64,000 nucleotides of DNA from Protopterus annectens (lineage: Eukaryota > Chordata > Ceratodontiformes > Protopteridae): the NCBI RefSeq assembly GCF_019279795.1, contig NC_056750.1:698555894-698619893 (forward strand). The letters run 5' to 3'. Below are positions 1-10,298 of this stretch, piece after piece. The position numbers and the translations under genes were made by a program. The notes under the pieces are model-generated. The model made no database searches and was not told the origin of the DNA. It worked only from the letters and a program-made list of their open reading frames with translations. The first letter of the stretch is position 1. Each line of letters opens with the position of its first letter.

Positions 1-1950
1 AGATATCTCGGACCGAGTGAGATATTGAGGGAAGCCTGGCTAAGGTTGGAATCGGAGAAACCACGCTGTGAGGTTTAGAGAAGGCAGAGATTGGTGCAGC
101 TGACCCGATTGGTGGGTTATCAGATCTGGTACTGGGTCCAGATGCCAAGGCTGCTCCAAAAGGTAACGATGAAGAAAGGGAAACCATATCTGTCGAGGCC
201 AGTAAGGAGCAATGAGGATCATAGTCACTCTCAAGGCGATGGCTTTCTGAATTAGTTGAGATATCAGTGGAAAGGGGGGAAAGGCATATAGAAGTCCCCG
301 GGGCCAATCGTGGACTAGAGCGTCTCTGGTGGGATGGCCTGGTAATGGAAAGAGAGTGAAGAAGTCGTGACACTTGCTGTTTTGGGGAGTAGCAAAAATA
401 TCGCAGCAAGGCTGGCCCCATCTTAGGAATACTTCTTCTAGAACTGATTTCTTTAGAGACCACTCGTGGGGCATCAGAATTGCTCTGCTCAATTTGTCTG
501 CAATAACGTTGGATTTCCCGGGAATGTGCATTGCTGTCAGAAAACGCTGAGAAGAGATCGCCCATTGCCAAAGTCTGAGTGCCTCTCGACATAAAGGGTA
601 TGATCTGGTTCCGCCTTGTTTGTTGATGTACCACACTACGGACATGTTGTCCGTTTGAATTGCAATAGTCCCAGTGGGAAGAGAGTCGTGAAGGGCTTGC
701 AACGCTAAAAGCACTGCTCTCATCTCTAAGACGTTTATGTGCAAGTGGCACTCGAAAGGTTGCCACGTGCCCTGGACTGTCCTGCCCTGATAATGCCCCC
801 ACCCGATCAGGGAGGCGTCTGTTGTCAACGTGGCGACTGGGGGGGGGGAGAGTGAAGGGTCTTCCTTGGAGAAGTTGAGGTGATGAGATCCACCAATACA
901 GTTGATTCTTGCATGCTTGAGTTATCAATATGGTATGGGACATCGGGAGCTGTTGAAAGGACCATTGAGTAAACAGCATCCATTGGAGGATCCTCATGTG
1001 AAAGCGAGCTAAGGGGAGAAGGGGAATAGCTGCTGCCATGAGTCCTAGTACCTTCAAAACCAGTCTGGCTTTGACTTTGTTGCATTGTAAGAGAAGGGAA
1101 ACTTGGTTCCGAATGTCTGACACCCTCTGCTCTGTGAGTCTGGCTGAAAGATTGAGTGTGTCTAAGGTGGCACCTATAAAGACAATAGATTGACAAGGCG
1201 ACAAAGCAGATTTTTCGAAGTTTATTGAAATGCCTAGAGCTTGGCAAGATTGAATGGTGAAGTCCCTGGATAAGAGAAGCTGATGTCTGGTGGTGGCGGT
1301 AAGGAGCCAGTCATCTAAATATGGAAACACCTGGAATCCTTGACGTCTCAAGTGAGCCGCGACCACTGCCATGCATTTGGTGAACACACGGGGGGCTGTA
1401 GTGAGACCAAAGGGCAGGGCCCTGAACTGGTAGTGACTGGCTCCCAGCCTGAAGCGGAGATATCTCCTGGAGCGTCTGTTCATTTTGATGTGGTAGTACG
1501 CGTCCTGAAGATCTATCGAGCACATCCAATAGTCCTGACCCAAGAAGGGTAGAATGGACTGTAGCGTGACCATCCGGAACTTTGTTTTCTTGACAAACTT
1601 GTTTAAGTAGCTGAGATCCAGTATGGGTCTCCAGTCCCCTGTTTTTTTTGGTACCAAAAAGAATTTGGAGTAGATTCCAGATCCTTGCTGGTCTCCCGGG
1701 ACTGATTGGATAGCTCTTTTTGATAGCAGCTTTGAAATTTCTAATGCTGCTTGTTCCCTTAGACCGGGTGGAACATCTGGAAGGGATCTTTTTGGTTGGG
1801 TTGGGATGTGAATAAAGGGAATTTTGTAAGCCTCAGATATGATCGACTGTACCCATTTGTCTTGAGTAAGGGAAAGCCAGGCTTTTGGGTACAGTGATAA
1901 CCTTCCCCCAACTGCCTCCGAAGGTGGACAGCCGGGTAGCCCCTCAGGGG
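1..1950 (-). CDS. DIRS reverse transcriptase frame, running on into the recombinase frame, element A (partial)
   Basis: Reading the minus strand, this frame holds RT blocks in order: FFLVPKKTGDWRPILDLS, MCSIDLQDAYYH (first catalytic Asp), RALPFGLTTAPRVF, and FPYLDDW with the catalytic Asp pair near 1310-1330. No stop occurs from about 1950 to base 1, so the frame is open at the window edge and its end lies outside. Past the C10 run (minus strand; G10 on plus, 839-848) the same frame no longer encodes RNase H but continues as the N-terminal part of the recombinase ORF, recognised by comparison with element D. With nine C instead of ten, RT would stay in phase with RNase H, as it does in element C. 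The upstream limit inside gag is approximate. Confidence 0.75.
40..850 (-). CDS. DIRS RNase H plus DAM-like methyltransferase domain, element A
   Basis: Frame offset from the RT frame by one base. RNase H residues are visible: TTDASLIGWG (Asp), INVLEMRAVLLAL (Glu), QTDNMSVVWYINKQGG (Asp) and IPGKSNVIADKLSR (Asp). Downstream, CDIFATPQNSKC, HDWPRGLLYAFPPFPLI and ILIAPYWPRQIWFPFL are the conserved blocks of the DIRS domain usually related to N6-adenine methyltransferases. The ORF ends with a stop at 40-42. The recombinase ORF overlaps it in another phase, which is usual for DIRS elements. RNase H would need frame recovery at the C10 run to be made as an RT fusion. Confidence 0.8.
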
Positions 1951-4196
1951 TGCTGAAAGGGTTTGTCAGAGAACATTTCTCTGCTACCCTGGTTTTGCAG
2001 ACCTCCTCTGCCTCTAGGGTGGCATCTATTATTATTCCCCCCTCTGCCTCTAGAGGGGAATCGGCCTTGTGAGTCAGATGAGACTCCCTGGGATTGTTTG
2101 CGGAACCACATCTTTCCTCCCCTTTGACCTTTGGGATAGGGTCTAGAAGGGGTAGAAAAACGGACTCCTACAGCAGAGAGAGTCTTACCTTCTACCTCGC
2201 ACCTGGTCAATGTATCCTTCACCTGTGGACCAAACAAGGATGATCCATCAAAGGGAGAATTGGTGAAGGACGCCTTGAAAGGGTCCGCAAAGTTGCATAG
2301 CCGCATCCAGGCGTGACGTCGTAAGGCAACACCTGTGCCTGCGGCTCTACTCGCTCCATCTGCTGCATATGAGACCAGCCGCATGGAGGAGTTGACGATG
2401 GAATTTAGGGTTGGCAACTGGGAGTTCATTGTATCTTTGAACCCCTCAGCTGTAGGATCCTTTATCAGTTCACCCATATCCTTGAGTAAATCTCTCTGGA
2501 GACGAGTGAAGTGGCATAAGTAGTTCAGCGACCGCATTGAAAAGGTCACTGATGAAAACATCCGCTTGCCGTACCTGTCCATGGTCCTAGATTCCTTATT
2601 AGGAGGATGGACAGGAACCGAAGGATCAGCTAATTCCTTCTTTGTGGCTGCAGCCACCATCATGGCATCAACAGGGACACCTTTGGATAAAAAATCTTTG
2701 TCTCTGGGGGCAGTAATAAATTTGGATGGTCTCCTCAGGGTGGGTTCCACTGAGTCAGGAGCCGTCCAAGCCCTCCTTGCCACCACTTCCATAAGGGGGT
2801 CAAAGGGAGGGGACACCCAGGAGGTAGAAGGGCGAGAGCCAAACGCCTCAAGATACACTGACTCATCCTCCGAAGGGTTAAGGGCTGGCCAGTTCCCCCT
2901 CTGTTTCAGGATTTCAAGGATGTCAGCAAAGGAGACATCCTCAGAGGGGGATCGAGGGGAACCTTCGGATTCCTCTAAGTCAGTGTCGGAGGTGATAGAC
3001 TCAGGGGAGTCAATGTGCTTCCTCTTGCACTGCCTCTTCCTAGGGGGATCTCCTGCAGGGTCAGGAGAGGCCTCGGAAGAGGAGGAAATTCCCAATGGGG
3101 AAACTTGAGGAGTTGGCTCTCTGCGGTCTGAGACAAGGGGGTGAGTAGAAATCACCACAGGCACTGTAGATGGAGGGGCTAAAAGAGCTGACTGTGGGGC
3201 AGAACCTGGTTCTAGCATGCTCCGCATGACCTCGAAGGCACCCCTGTCAGGCAAGGCCCGAGGCCCCCGCTCCGAAGAGACAAGGACCTCCCCCGGCACC
3301 GACAGAGACGGCTCCGAAGCCGATGTCGGAGCCAAACTCACCAACGCCGAAGCCCCGAGAGAGAGAGCGGGGTCGGACAAGGGTCCGATGCCACTCGCCC
3401 CCTCGGAGCCGACGAGGGAAGCTCGGCGCCGAGATCCCTCCAAAGAGGAGATCGGAGCAGACGACGGAGTCGAAATGGAAGGTATCGGATCCAACACACC
3501 GACAGTCATGGCTCCGACAAGCCTTGGCTCCGAACTCGAAGGAGTCAGAGGAGGAATGTATTGGGGAACGGGAATAGCCACTGACTGGTGAGTCGGGCTA
3601 TGCAGCATTTGGGCCAGTGCCTCGGACTTGAGAAGTCTACTCACTACCCTTTGCAAATCATGGTCGGATAATCTGGAAGACCGAGAGGAATGAGTTTTGT
3701 GACTTCGTTCCGAAAGGAGAGGGGATCCTGGCGCCGAATGCACGGATCTGATAGAGGGGGATCTGGACCTCTTTCTCGATTGTGGCTCAGATAAAAGTAT
3801 CGGAGCCGACAAAGTTTTATCAGCCTCGGCTCCAGCCGGAGCCAAGGTAACAGTATGGGGCTTAGAAACATCGGCTCCAGCCGGAGCCGATGTCGAAGCA
3901 GACTTAGATTTCTCAGCAGTCGACTCTGGAGCAGGAGCCGACTGTTTAGAAGTTTTTGAAGGCTTCCCCGACACAGACTGAGTCGGGGGGCCTTCAGGCT
4001 TTAATAAGCCCCGCAAGATGAGCTTATTCTTGCGTTCCTGCAGGACTCTAGGGCTAAACCCATGACAAAAGGCACAAGAGTCCTGCAGGTGCAAAGGCCC
4101 CAGGCAATACACACAAGAAGTGTGACCGTCTGTCAGAGACATTTTCTGACAGCACGAGTCACACTTCTTGAAGCCTGAGACCTTGTCTTTAGACAT
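1944..4196 (-). CDS. DIRS gag-like protein, element A
   Basis: Structural protein of the retroelement, expected to package the RNA. The start is taken at the ATG at 4196 (MSKDK), because the same beginning (MSEDK, MSEK) occurs in elements C and B; the frame is open 102 bases further upstream, but that part lies in the leader. Visible in the protein (about 750 residues): an N-terminal cluster of CxxC and CxxC/H pairs (CDSC, CVYC, CAFC) typical of DIRS gag, a long Ser/Pro/Ala-rich middle with an SR-like patch (RKRSRSPS), a conserved block around WVSPPFDPLM, and an RG-rich C-terminus (SRGRGG) suited to RNA binding. No stop or frameshift is visible. Its 3' end overlaps the RT frame. Confidence 0.85.
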   Translation of the reverse strand: MSKDKVSGFKKCDSCCQKMSLTDGHTSCVYCLGPLHLQDSCAFCHGFSPRVLQERKNKLILRGLLKPEGPPTQSVSGKPSKTSKQSAPAPESTAEKSKSASTSAPAGADVSKPHTVTLAPAGAEADKTLSAPILLSEPQSRKRSRSPSIRSVHSAPGSPLLSERSHKTHSSRSSRLSDHDLQRVVSRLLKSEALAQMLHSPTHQSVAIPVPQYIPPLTPSSSEPRLVGAMTVGVLDPIPSISTPSSAPISSLEGSRRRASLVGSEGASGIGPLSDPALSLGASALVSLAPTSASEPSLSVPGEVLVSSERGPRALPDRGAFEVMRSMLEPGSAPQSALLAPPSTVPVVISTHPLVSDRREPTPQVSPLGISSSSEASPDPAGDPPRKRQCKRKHIDSPESITSDTDLEESEGSPRSPSEDVSFADILEILKQRGNWPALNPSEDESVYLEAFGSRPSTSWVSPPFDPLMEVVARRAWTAPDSVEPTLRRPSKFITAPRDKDFLSKGVPVDAMMVAAATKKELADPSVPVHPPNKESRTMDRYGKRMFSSVTFSMRSLNYLCHFTRLQRDLLKDMGELIKDPTAEGFKDTMNSQLPTLNSIVNSSMRLVSYAADGASRAAGTGVALRRHAWMRLCNFADPFKASFTNSPFDGSSLFGPQVKDTLTRCEVEGKTLSAVGVRFSTPSRPYPKGQRGGKMWFRKQSQGVSSDSQGRFPSRGRGGNNNRCHPRGRGGLQNQGSREMFSDKPFQHP

Positions 4197-4539
4197 AGTA
4201 AAATAAGAGAGCCTAACACACACAAACACACTACAGACACTCTCTTTAGAAAATATTAAAATAAATTTTAAGGTTAAACCACTATCACACACACACAAGC
4301 CCTTACAAAAAAACTAATTTAGTAAAGGACTAGGGGAAGGGAAGGGGCCGAAGGCCTAGAACAAGGAAAAAAAAAAAAGGGAAAAGGGGTTCGACAAACA
4401 GGGGTCGATTTGTCTAAATTTTTAAATTAAACTGAAAAGTTATGTATTAAAATTAAAAAAGGGGTTTTTAGAAGTACCTAAAGGTAAAACTGTAACTAAC
4501 CTGCCTGAGCCGGTAGAAAACGTACCTCGTCAGCTATAG

Positions 4540-4705
4540 CGGCAAACGAGATCTGAGTAGTTACCACCTAGCATTGTGGGATATAGAGGAGCCTCGAGCC
4601 GGTGGAATTAGCTCTCGAGCTTTTAGTATTGGCCGAGTCGGAGCCGAGGATCGGCTCCGAACCCATCCAGCAAGAATGAAGGCGAGATTGACAACTTAAC
4701 ATTAA
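4540..4705 (-). repeat. Right inverted terminal repeat, element A
   Basis: Shares with the right end of element D (42290-42446) the series ATCTG, GTGGGATATAG, CCTCGAGCC, CTCTCGAGC, the imperfect palindrome around CGGAGCCGAGGATCGGCTCC, AGCAAGAATGAAGGCGAGAT and CAACTTAACATTAA. Its partner lies beyond the left edge of the window. Confidence 0.8.
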
Positions 4706-5508
4706 TCATTACAAGTGAAGGCTTCTTTAACTTTATTAAATGCACATTTATTCACATCCCCTTTTTTCTATCAACTTTATATGTTAAGAACACCAGTATA
4801 TCTTTAATCCAGGATCTTTGTCTCAAATTATTTGTTGCCTTGTCCTTAATTCTAGAGGTAAATGGTCAAGAACTAGGCATAACATGCAATATAAGAAGAG
4901 TCTGAAAGCACTGGGATATCCACAATGGAAGAATGACAAAAAAAACCAGCAAGCTATGGATATATCGCATCGTGAAGGGCTGGTTGGTGGTACATAGGTA
5001 CAGAAATGAACAGAATACAGTGAAATCAGAGATCCAGGTAATAACTTGTAGGAGAAGATTTAAGATAAGTATTATGATGTTTGACTAACTCTGTCATGTA
5101 AATAATTGTAAAAGATCTGTGAATTCATCTCTGAGTGCTGTAAAACATGTATTTCAGAGTGTTGAGACATAACCAGTGCACGGTTATGGTTGTATCCAAA
5201 GTACAAGCTGCACTTAGCAGACTGTTGGCTGTGAGACTTGTTATACCTTCAAGATATTCAGGAAAAAAAATTCTAATAGCTTAGTACATTCAGTTAAGTG
5301 CACCTGCTGCCACTGGGGCATCTTTTAAGCATAGCTCTAGCATACTCAAAACTCACTGACATTAACTGCATCATTATACTAAGCTGTTTGATTGGTACGT
5401 TGCTGGTTATAAGTGTTGTGTAATTCAAAAATGGAATTCTGAAATATTTTGAAATGTTCACTATTTGCTCTTTTTCTCAGTTTCAGATTAGTCAGTAGCT
5501 ATATACTG

Positions 5509-5513
<5 letters not shown>
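4706..5513. other. No recognisable gene
   Basis: AT-rich sequence. I see no long open frame, splice-flanked coding block, SINE or LINE homology here. Confidence 0.5.

Positions 5514-5580
<67 letters not shown>
5514..5580. repeat. (TA)n microsatellite
   Basis: About 33 uninterrupted TA units directly abutting the left terminal repeat of the MITE at 5581. Confidence 0.98.
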
Positions 5581-5583
<3 letters not shown>

Positions 5584-5909
5584 GTCTACTTCACATAACC
5601 AAACGCTCAAATGTTCGAAATTCATATGGCCGAGATCATGTGAAAATGTGAACTAGACCCGTAAAAATAAAAAAAACACACATTAAACTGTGTATAGCAG
5701 GGGGGCTTCACCCCCCTGCACCTCCCACACTCCCCCTACTTAAATATACCAACTTCGAGATTGCACTACAGTGAGAACAAGGGAAATCTCCTGGTCTGCG
5801 CTGTATGTGATTTCCCGTTCAGAATGTTGGTATTTCAAAACTTTGAACATATGGTCTGCGATCATATGGGTTTCAAAGTTTTGAATTTCGGCATTCTGAA
5901 GGGGACCCA
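5581..5909. mobile_element. Palindromic MITE, core-sharing group, copy 1
   Basis: Non-coding inverted-repeat element of about 330 bp. The left end begins TGGGTCTACTTCA and the right end, reverse complemented, begins TGGGTCCCCTTCAG; similarity continues imperfectly for about 65 bp. The interior has a GC hairpin (CAGGGGGGC, TTC, ACCCCCCTG) near 5699-5720 and the core GAGATTGCACTACAGTGAG near 5758. Flanks can be read as an imperfect 8-bp duplication of TA-rich sequence, but the microsatellite setting makes this uncertain. No transposase is encoded. Confidence 0.7.
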
Positions 5910-5915
5910 TATAGA

Positions 5916-6035
<120 letters not shown>

Positions 6036-6056
6036 CATATAAGGGTCTACCTGTTA

Positions 6057-6420
6057 TTATTAAAAACCCACTTCACTGAACTGTAAAAAAGCAAGACGAC
6101 TTTGATGAAAACTGATTTTTTCAAACCTTCACATCACCGGAGTTTTACTCTGGGAAAGGAGACACTTGGCCACCAGGTAAAAGGAAACACACTAGAGCAT
6201 ATCAAATCCACCCAAGTGGGGGTCTTCACCCCCACACCCCCTAACTAAATACACTAACTCTGAGATCGCACTATAGCGGGGAAAAGGGCAAATTTTCCCA
6301 TGGTGGTCGTGTCTTCTTTCCCAGAGTAAAACTCTGGTGATGTGAACATTCGAAAAAAATCAGTTTTCAGCAAAGTCGTCTTGTTTTTTTTTTCAGTTTG
6401 GTGAAGTGGATTTTCAATAT
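6057..6420. mobile_element. Palindromic MITE, core-sharing group, copy 2 (foldback)
   Basis: The clearest foldback in the cluster. The left arm (about 6058-6170: ACCCACTTCACTGAACTG, GCAAGACGACTTTGATGAAAAC, CACCGGAGTTTTACTCTGGG) is the near-perfect reverse complement of the right arm (about 6310-6418: CCCAGAGTAAAACTCTGGTG, GTTTTCAGCAAAGTCGTC, TTTGGTGAAGTGG). The interior carries a GC hairpin (GTGGGGGTCTTCACCCCCAC) and the core GAGATCGCACTATAGCGGGG. The element can form a long hairpin and encodes no protein. Confidence 0.85.
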
Positions 6421-6424
6421 ATAG

Positions 6425-6945
6425 AGATTTACTATCAAAACTTGGAAACTACATCAGTAGACTGGCATGTGGTCGACTTGCAGTTTCCAAGTTGGCAGAA
6501 TGTCGACCCAAAATTGATCAACTACACTAAAAAGAACAGGTAGTGTAGGTCAATAATTTGGGTTTGACATTGTGCAGGGAGGTCGCTCTTCAGTGAGGAA
6601 CAGGGAATTAGCCCATTTCCTCACTGTAGTGTGATCTTGGAGTTGGTGTATTTAATGAGCAGGGGGTATGGGAGAGTGCAGCCTCCAAGGGGGGCAGGGG
6701 GGATAGGCCCTTGCAAAATAGAAGAATTAATGTACCGTTGACTGTAGAGTTCAACTGTATGTTAATGTGCATAGCAGGAGGTGAGTGAAGTCACCTCCTG
6801 CTATGTTGAATACATCAAACCAATGTGGTTGATTTATTCATTTTCGGTTTGGTTTACTTTTTGGACTTTGAAATTCAGCATCTCAGGTCAACATTTAATA
6901 AACGGTCGACCGAAGCTGATTGAAAATTTCAGTAGTAAACCTATA
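6425..6945. mobile_element. Probable MITE, core-sharing group, copy 3 (core inverted)
   Basis: The ends AGATTTACTATCAAAA and (reverse complement of the right end) GGTTTACTACTGAAA are similar but the arms are poorly matched, so limits are approximate. The core is in reverse orientation at about 6605-6645 (TTTCCTCACTGTAGTGTGATCTTGGAG), next to a G-rich tract at about 6695-6710. Placed in the group because of the core, not the ends. Confidence 0.5.
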
Positions 6946-6958
6946 CATACATACATAC

Positions 6959-6960
<2 letters not shown>

Positions 6961-7016
<56 letters not shown>
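6961..7016. repeat. (TA)n microsatellite
   Basis: TA array just right of the third palindromic element, preceded by ACATACATACATT. Confidence 0.97.
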
Positions 7017-7019
<3 letters not shown>

Positions 7020-8037
7020 AACACAGCATATTTTTCTGTTTCATTTAAATACATCTTTCGGTAACAATTATATTAGTGCTATCGGCTAGTACAATTGTGC
7101 TATAATAACATTCTTGACATATATCAGTGTGTGTCCTGTCAAGCAGATCTTCACTTTTCATTTTAATCTTGGGTATTTCAAGGCCACAACTGACAAATAC
7201 CATGGCATATTACTTTAAACAGAAGCGTATAATATGTTAAACTCCCAAAGGGGATAGCAGGAGTGCAGGACTCCAGAAAAGAAAAGGGCATTTGTGACTG
7301 AAATGGGGAAGAGGAGAGAAAGGCCATCTCCAAAATGTCAGCTGCAACAGATGGTGCATGTTTATGCTCATCTATAAATATTCTTACTGGACAACAATGA
7401 CATTCTGACACTAGTCATGGCTTTATAATGGAAACATAATGCTATGTTAAGCAGCAAAGTCAAACCAAGATCTGCAAATTCCATAAATGGGATTTTGTTA
7501 CACATGCTAAATCATCTGGTAGTTAATTGGATATCAGTTTATGCAGAACTGTATGAAGTCAGGGTGATGTAGATAGCAAACAGGAATCATTAACTATGTT
7601 ATTGCACACGAAGAAGAGACATATATGCAATGTATAGTGATAAAATAGGAACTGGCTGGGATAACAAGTGTTTTAGGACTATAACGCTATGTGAGTATTA
7701 ACAGAAACTCTGCTAGGGTTTTGTTCATTTACAGCAAAATGGCAAAAAAGGTTGTCAATTTCAGTAGAATAAAGCTAAAATGGGTATTCATTTTGAATTT
7801 CATGTAGTTTGCCAAATGTTTGGATACGCAAACCTGCCAGGATGTGTCAAAAATAAAATATGGCTGGTATGAACAGCTAAACAACATGACAGTGCCTTGG
7901 CTCTCATTGTCAAGCAGGTTCAGACACACACTTTGTTCCCACCCCCTCACCAGGTATTTATTTTTCATCCATTTTTTTTCTAAGACTATTAAATGGTCTG
8001 CTCATAGACCTGTTTCTGAATCTCATTTAGGTACATA
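7017..8037. other. No recognisable gene; contains one copy of an 80-bp dispersed repeat
   Basis: Unique AT-rich DNA. The segment at about 7815-7895 (CAAACCTGCCAGGATGTGTC to CATGACAGTGCC) recurs at about 9435-9510, so it is a dispersed repeat of unknown type. Small open frames here lack other support. Confidence 0.5.
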
Positions 8038-8185
8038 GGCTCATAGATTACTACAAGGCAAATTGTCCTTGCAGGCTATATTAAGCCTAGCCAAATTTCA
8101 AGGGTGAGAATTAGACCCTGTCCCTTTTGTCTGTGAGGTAAACACCTTTACCATTACGCTTTCCACAACTCCTAGTGATTAAAAC
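8038..8185 (-). mobile_element. tRNA-headed SINE with CR1-like 3' tail
   Basis: Read on the minus strand, the head carries A-box-like GCGTAATGGTAAAGG and B-box-like GGGTCTAATTCTCACC. The body leads into GGCTAGGCTTAATATAGCCT and ends near ATGAGCCTATGTAC. That tail matches the 3' end of the CR1 LINE at 15716-15790 (AGCTAGGCTTATAAATGCCC ... ATGAACCTATGAACC), which would let CR1 reverse transcriptase mobilise it. Confidence 0.7.
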
Positions 8186-8214
8186 TTAGCCTATTTTCTC
8201 TGCTAAAGGAGCAA

Positions 8215-8310
8215 AAACAGAGGCCCTAATGAGACATAAACTCATGACCCATGGTTTACAAGACTAGATCTTTAACCCCCAAGCTACAGAGCCACAATGC
8301 GCCTGTACCA
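8215..8310 (-). mobile_element. tRNA-like SINE head fragment
   Basis: On the minus strand GTGGCTCTGTAGCTTGGGGGTTAA resembles a tRNA A-box region, and GGGTCATGAGTTTATGTCTC lies at B-box distance. No tail is recognised. It could be a decayed tRNA pseudogene. Confidence 0.45.
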
Positions 8311-10206
8311 CAACCTCCCTGGTATCTCTTAAATAAAACAAAACTCACTAGAAAAGTCACATTCTTTAACGGCAAGTGTAAATGCTCTCCTGCTTAAACT
8401 TTTTAGGCTTGACGTTCCTCATATTGGTCTGCACACAGTATGTGTGAAATTTTTGGTTTACCTGCAGAGGTCATGAACAGTTATTCTTATTGGGAATTTC
8501 CTGTCTGGGTATAATACTTAAGTGGTGATAGAGGTATACTTAAATAGAATCAGTGTGAATTGTTTTAGCCCAGCTACAAATTCTAGTATTTACCTCAGCT
8601 TTCTCCCTTTTGCTGTTATCCCATTCCCTCCTTAACCAACACAGATAAGTGATAATGTAGCCAATTTCTTAGATACCTTTACTTATGCAGTAACAGAACC
8701 TGAAGAAGTTATCAAAATGTGTTACTAATTACATGCAAATAACTGCTCATAATGACAGAATTTCAACAGGCTTGAACAAACTGCTTAATTCAAACACATA
8801 GCAAATATATTAGGCCCAATTTCTGCCACTTCTAACCATCTGCAAATCCTGACAAAAATAGTTGCACCAAAATGACAATTTCCCCACGTAACTGTCTTCT
8901 TACTGAATGTTAAAGTCTTTGTGTGTAGCTGAGACTTCTATCCCGACTTGCATGTGTTATAAATAGAATAATACTCCAAAACGTCATAAAATGATCTGAG
9001 TGAAAAAATCTAAAAACACAAAATTGTATGCCAGATGTTTAACTACTGAATGCAGTATTGTTTGTGGGTAGCAGGTAACCTTTCCTTTCCCCAAGCTTTG
9101 ATTTTCCATATCTGAGTTAATTTTCCATGACCATACACGGACGTTGCTTACAGCACCAGAAGCCTCTGTTAACAATTTTCAGGGAACCAACATTGTGCTG
9201 TTCAGAAATTTAAAAACAAAACACGAGAGTCTTGATCATGGCAAGCATTCAGATGTTTACAGACAGTCTTAATTTCTACATTTATGCAGTCAGGAGTTTA
9301 TTGTCTATGACACTGCATAAAATGTGGCTGAAGTACTGACACTTGTACCACATTTTATAATAGGGTCAAAACATGCACAACTTGACTTCTGTCCACAGAG
9401 ACTGGATTCATACTGGAAATGATCCAGACACTTCTCATGATGTCCAAACCTGTCAGGATGTGTCAAAACAAACCTGACTAGTTTGAACAGCTAAACATGA
9501 CAGTGCACTTTCATAAACACAATAATACCTTAGAACATACCACCTATACAATGATTTGTGGATGAAGACTATAAAGTGATTAATCACTTTAGTAATGCAA
9601 TGTGGTACTAGAAAAAGGAAATAAGGGCCTAAGCTCTAGTCAATGAAATATGACATGCATTATGGCCACTATTCTGAGAGATGTGAATGAGGTTACATGA
9701 TAATGAGAAGTCTGCAACTGTCGGTATTAATCTCTTAGATATGAATCTGGGATAAATACTGCCAGTCACTCTTCCTTTCTACAAGTAAGACCCAAATAGT
9801 ATATCTAACTGTTTAACATGATGAACATATTCCACACTGATGATTAAATCATGTGCATTTCTAAATCAGAGCTCACTGATATCCAGGTAAGTTGACATCC
9901 ATATTATTTTACTCTAGTGAACTGACTGTTTGAAATACCATTCATATGTCATTTCTACATCACTGCACAACTTCTTCTGTCCTACATTAGCATCAAAATA
10001 CTCTTTTGGTCCATGTCAACTTTTTTTTTGCCTATGTTAAATGACAGGTACACCACAAGCTTCACAAACAAGGGAAACACAGTGTAACTAAAATCATATA
10101 AAATAATAAAGCTAAATATGTGTGGGTGCCATTGGGGCTAGCAGGAAAACTCAAAACCAAGTTCATGATAAATTTTGTTCTAAGACCAACAGATGCCGTA
10201 CGTTAC
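8311..10206. other. No recognisable gene; second copy of the 80-bp repeat
   Basis: AT-rich unique DNA. About 9435-9510 repeats the segment at about 7815-7895 in the same orientation. I see no coding exon with good splice signals. Confidence 0.5.
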
Positions 10207-10298
10207 TTCCAGGGGCCACCTGCAGTGGATTCGTTCTTGAAAAGAATTCCAGCAGCAACACCAAAGGGATTGTTTGGCCAAAGAGGTCCACTCCAAAT
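10207..10298 (-). CDS. Candidate internal exon, unidentified
   Basis: A 92-base block on the minus strand with a good 3' splice site (CTACCTTTCTTTAG just before 10298) and a usable donor (GGAA/GTAACG at 10206). All three frames are open inside, so the phase is undecided. One frame reads SGPLWPNNPFGVAAGILFKN, another GVDLFGQTIPLVLLLEFF. GC content is higher than in the surroundings. I do not recognise the protein. It may be a chance open block. Confidence 0.28.

Larger units (their letters stand above)
1..4705 (-). mobile_element. DIRS retrotransposon, element A (left part outside window)
   Basis: Minus-strand tyrosine-recombinase retrotransposon. From high to low coordinates it shows the right inverted terminal repeat, a gag-like ORF, RT, RNase H with methyltransferase-like domain, and the start of the recombinase frame, which runs off the window. 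The right end is placed near 4705 because its last bases match the end of element D, whose boundary is fixed by its internal complementary region. Gag and protein sequences are close to element D, so A and D belong to one family. It is the best-preserved copy here: gag is uninterrupted and the RT frame has no stop. The only break I can see is a homopolymer shift at 839-848. Confidence 0.9.

Noticed and set aside
2335-3591. Plus-strand frames opposite gag of element A
   Set aside because: They are shadows of the minus-strand gag, caused by its Ser/Pro-rich codon use. The same applies to plus-strand frames opposite gag and RT in C, D and B.
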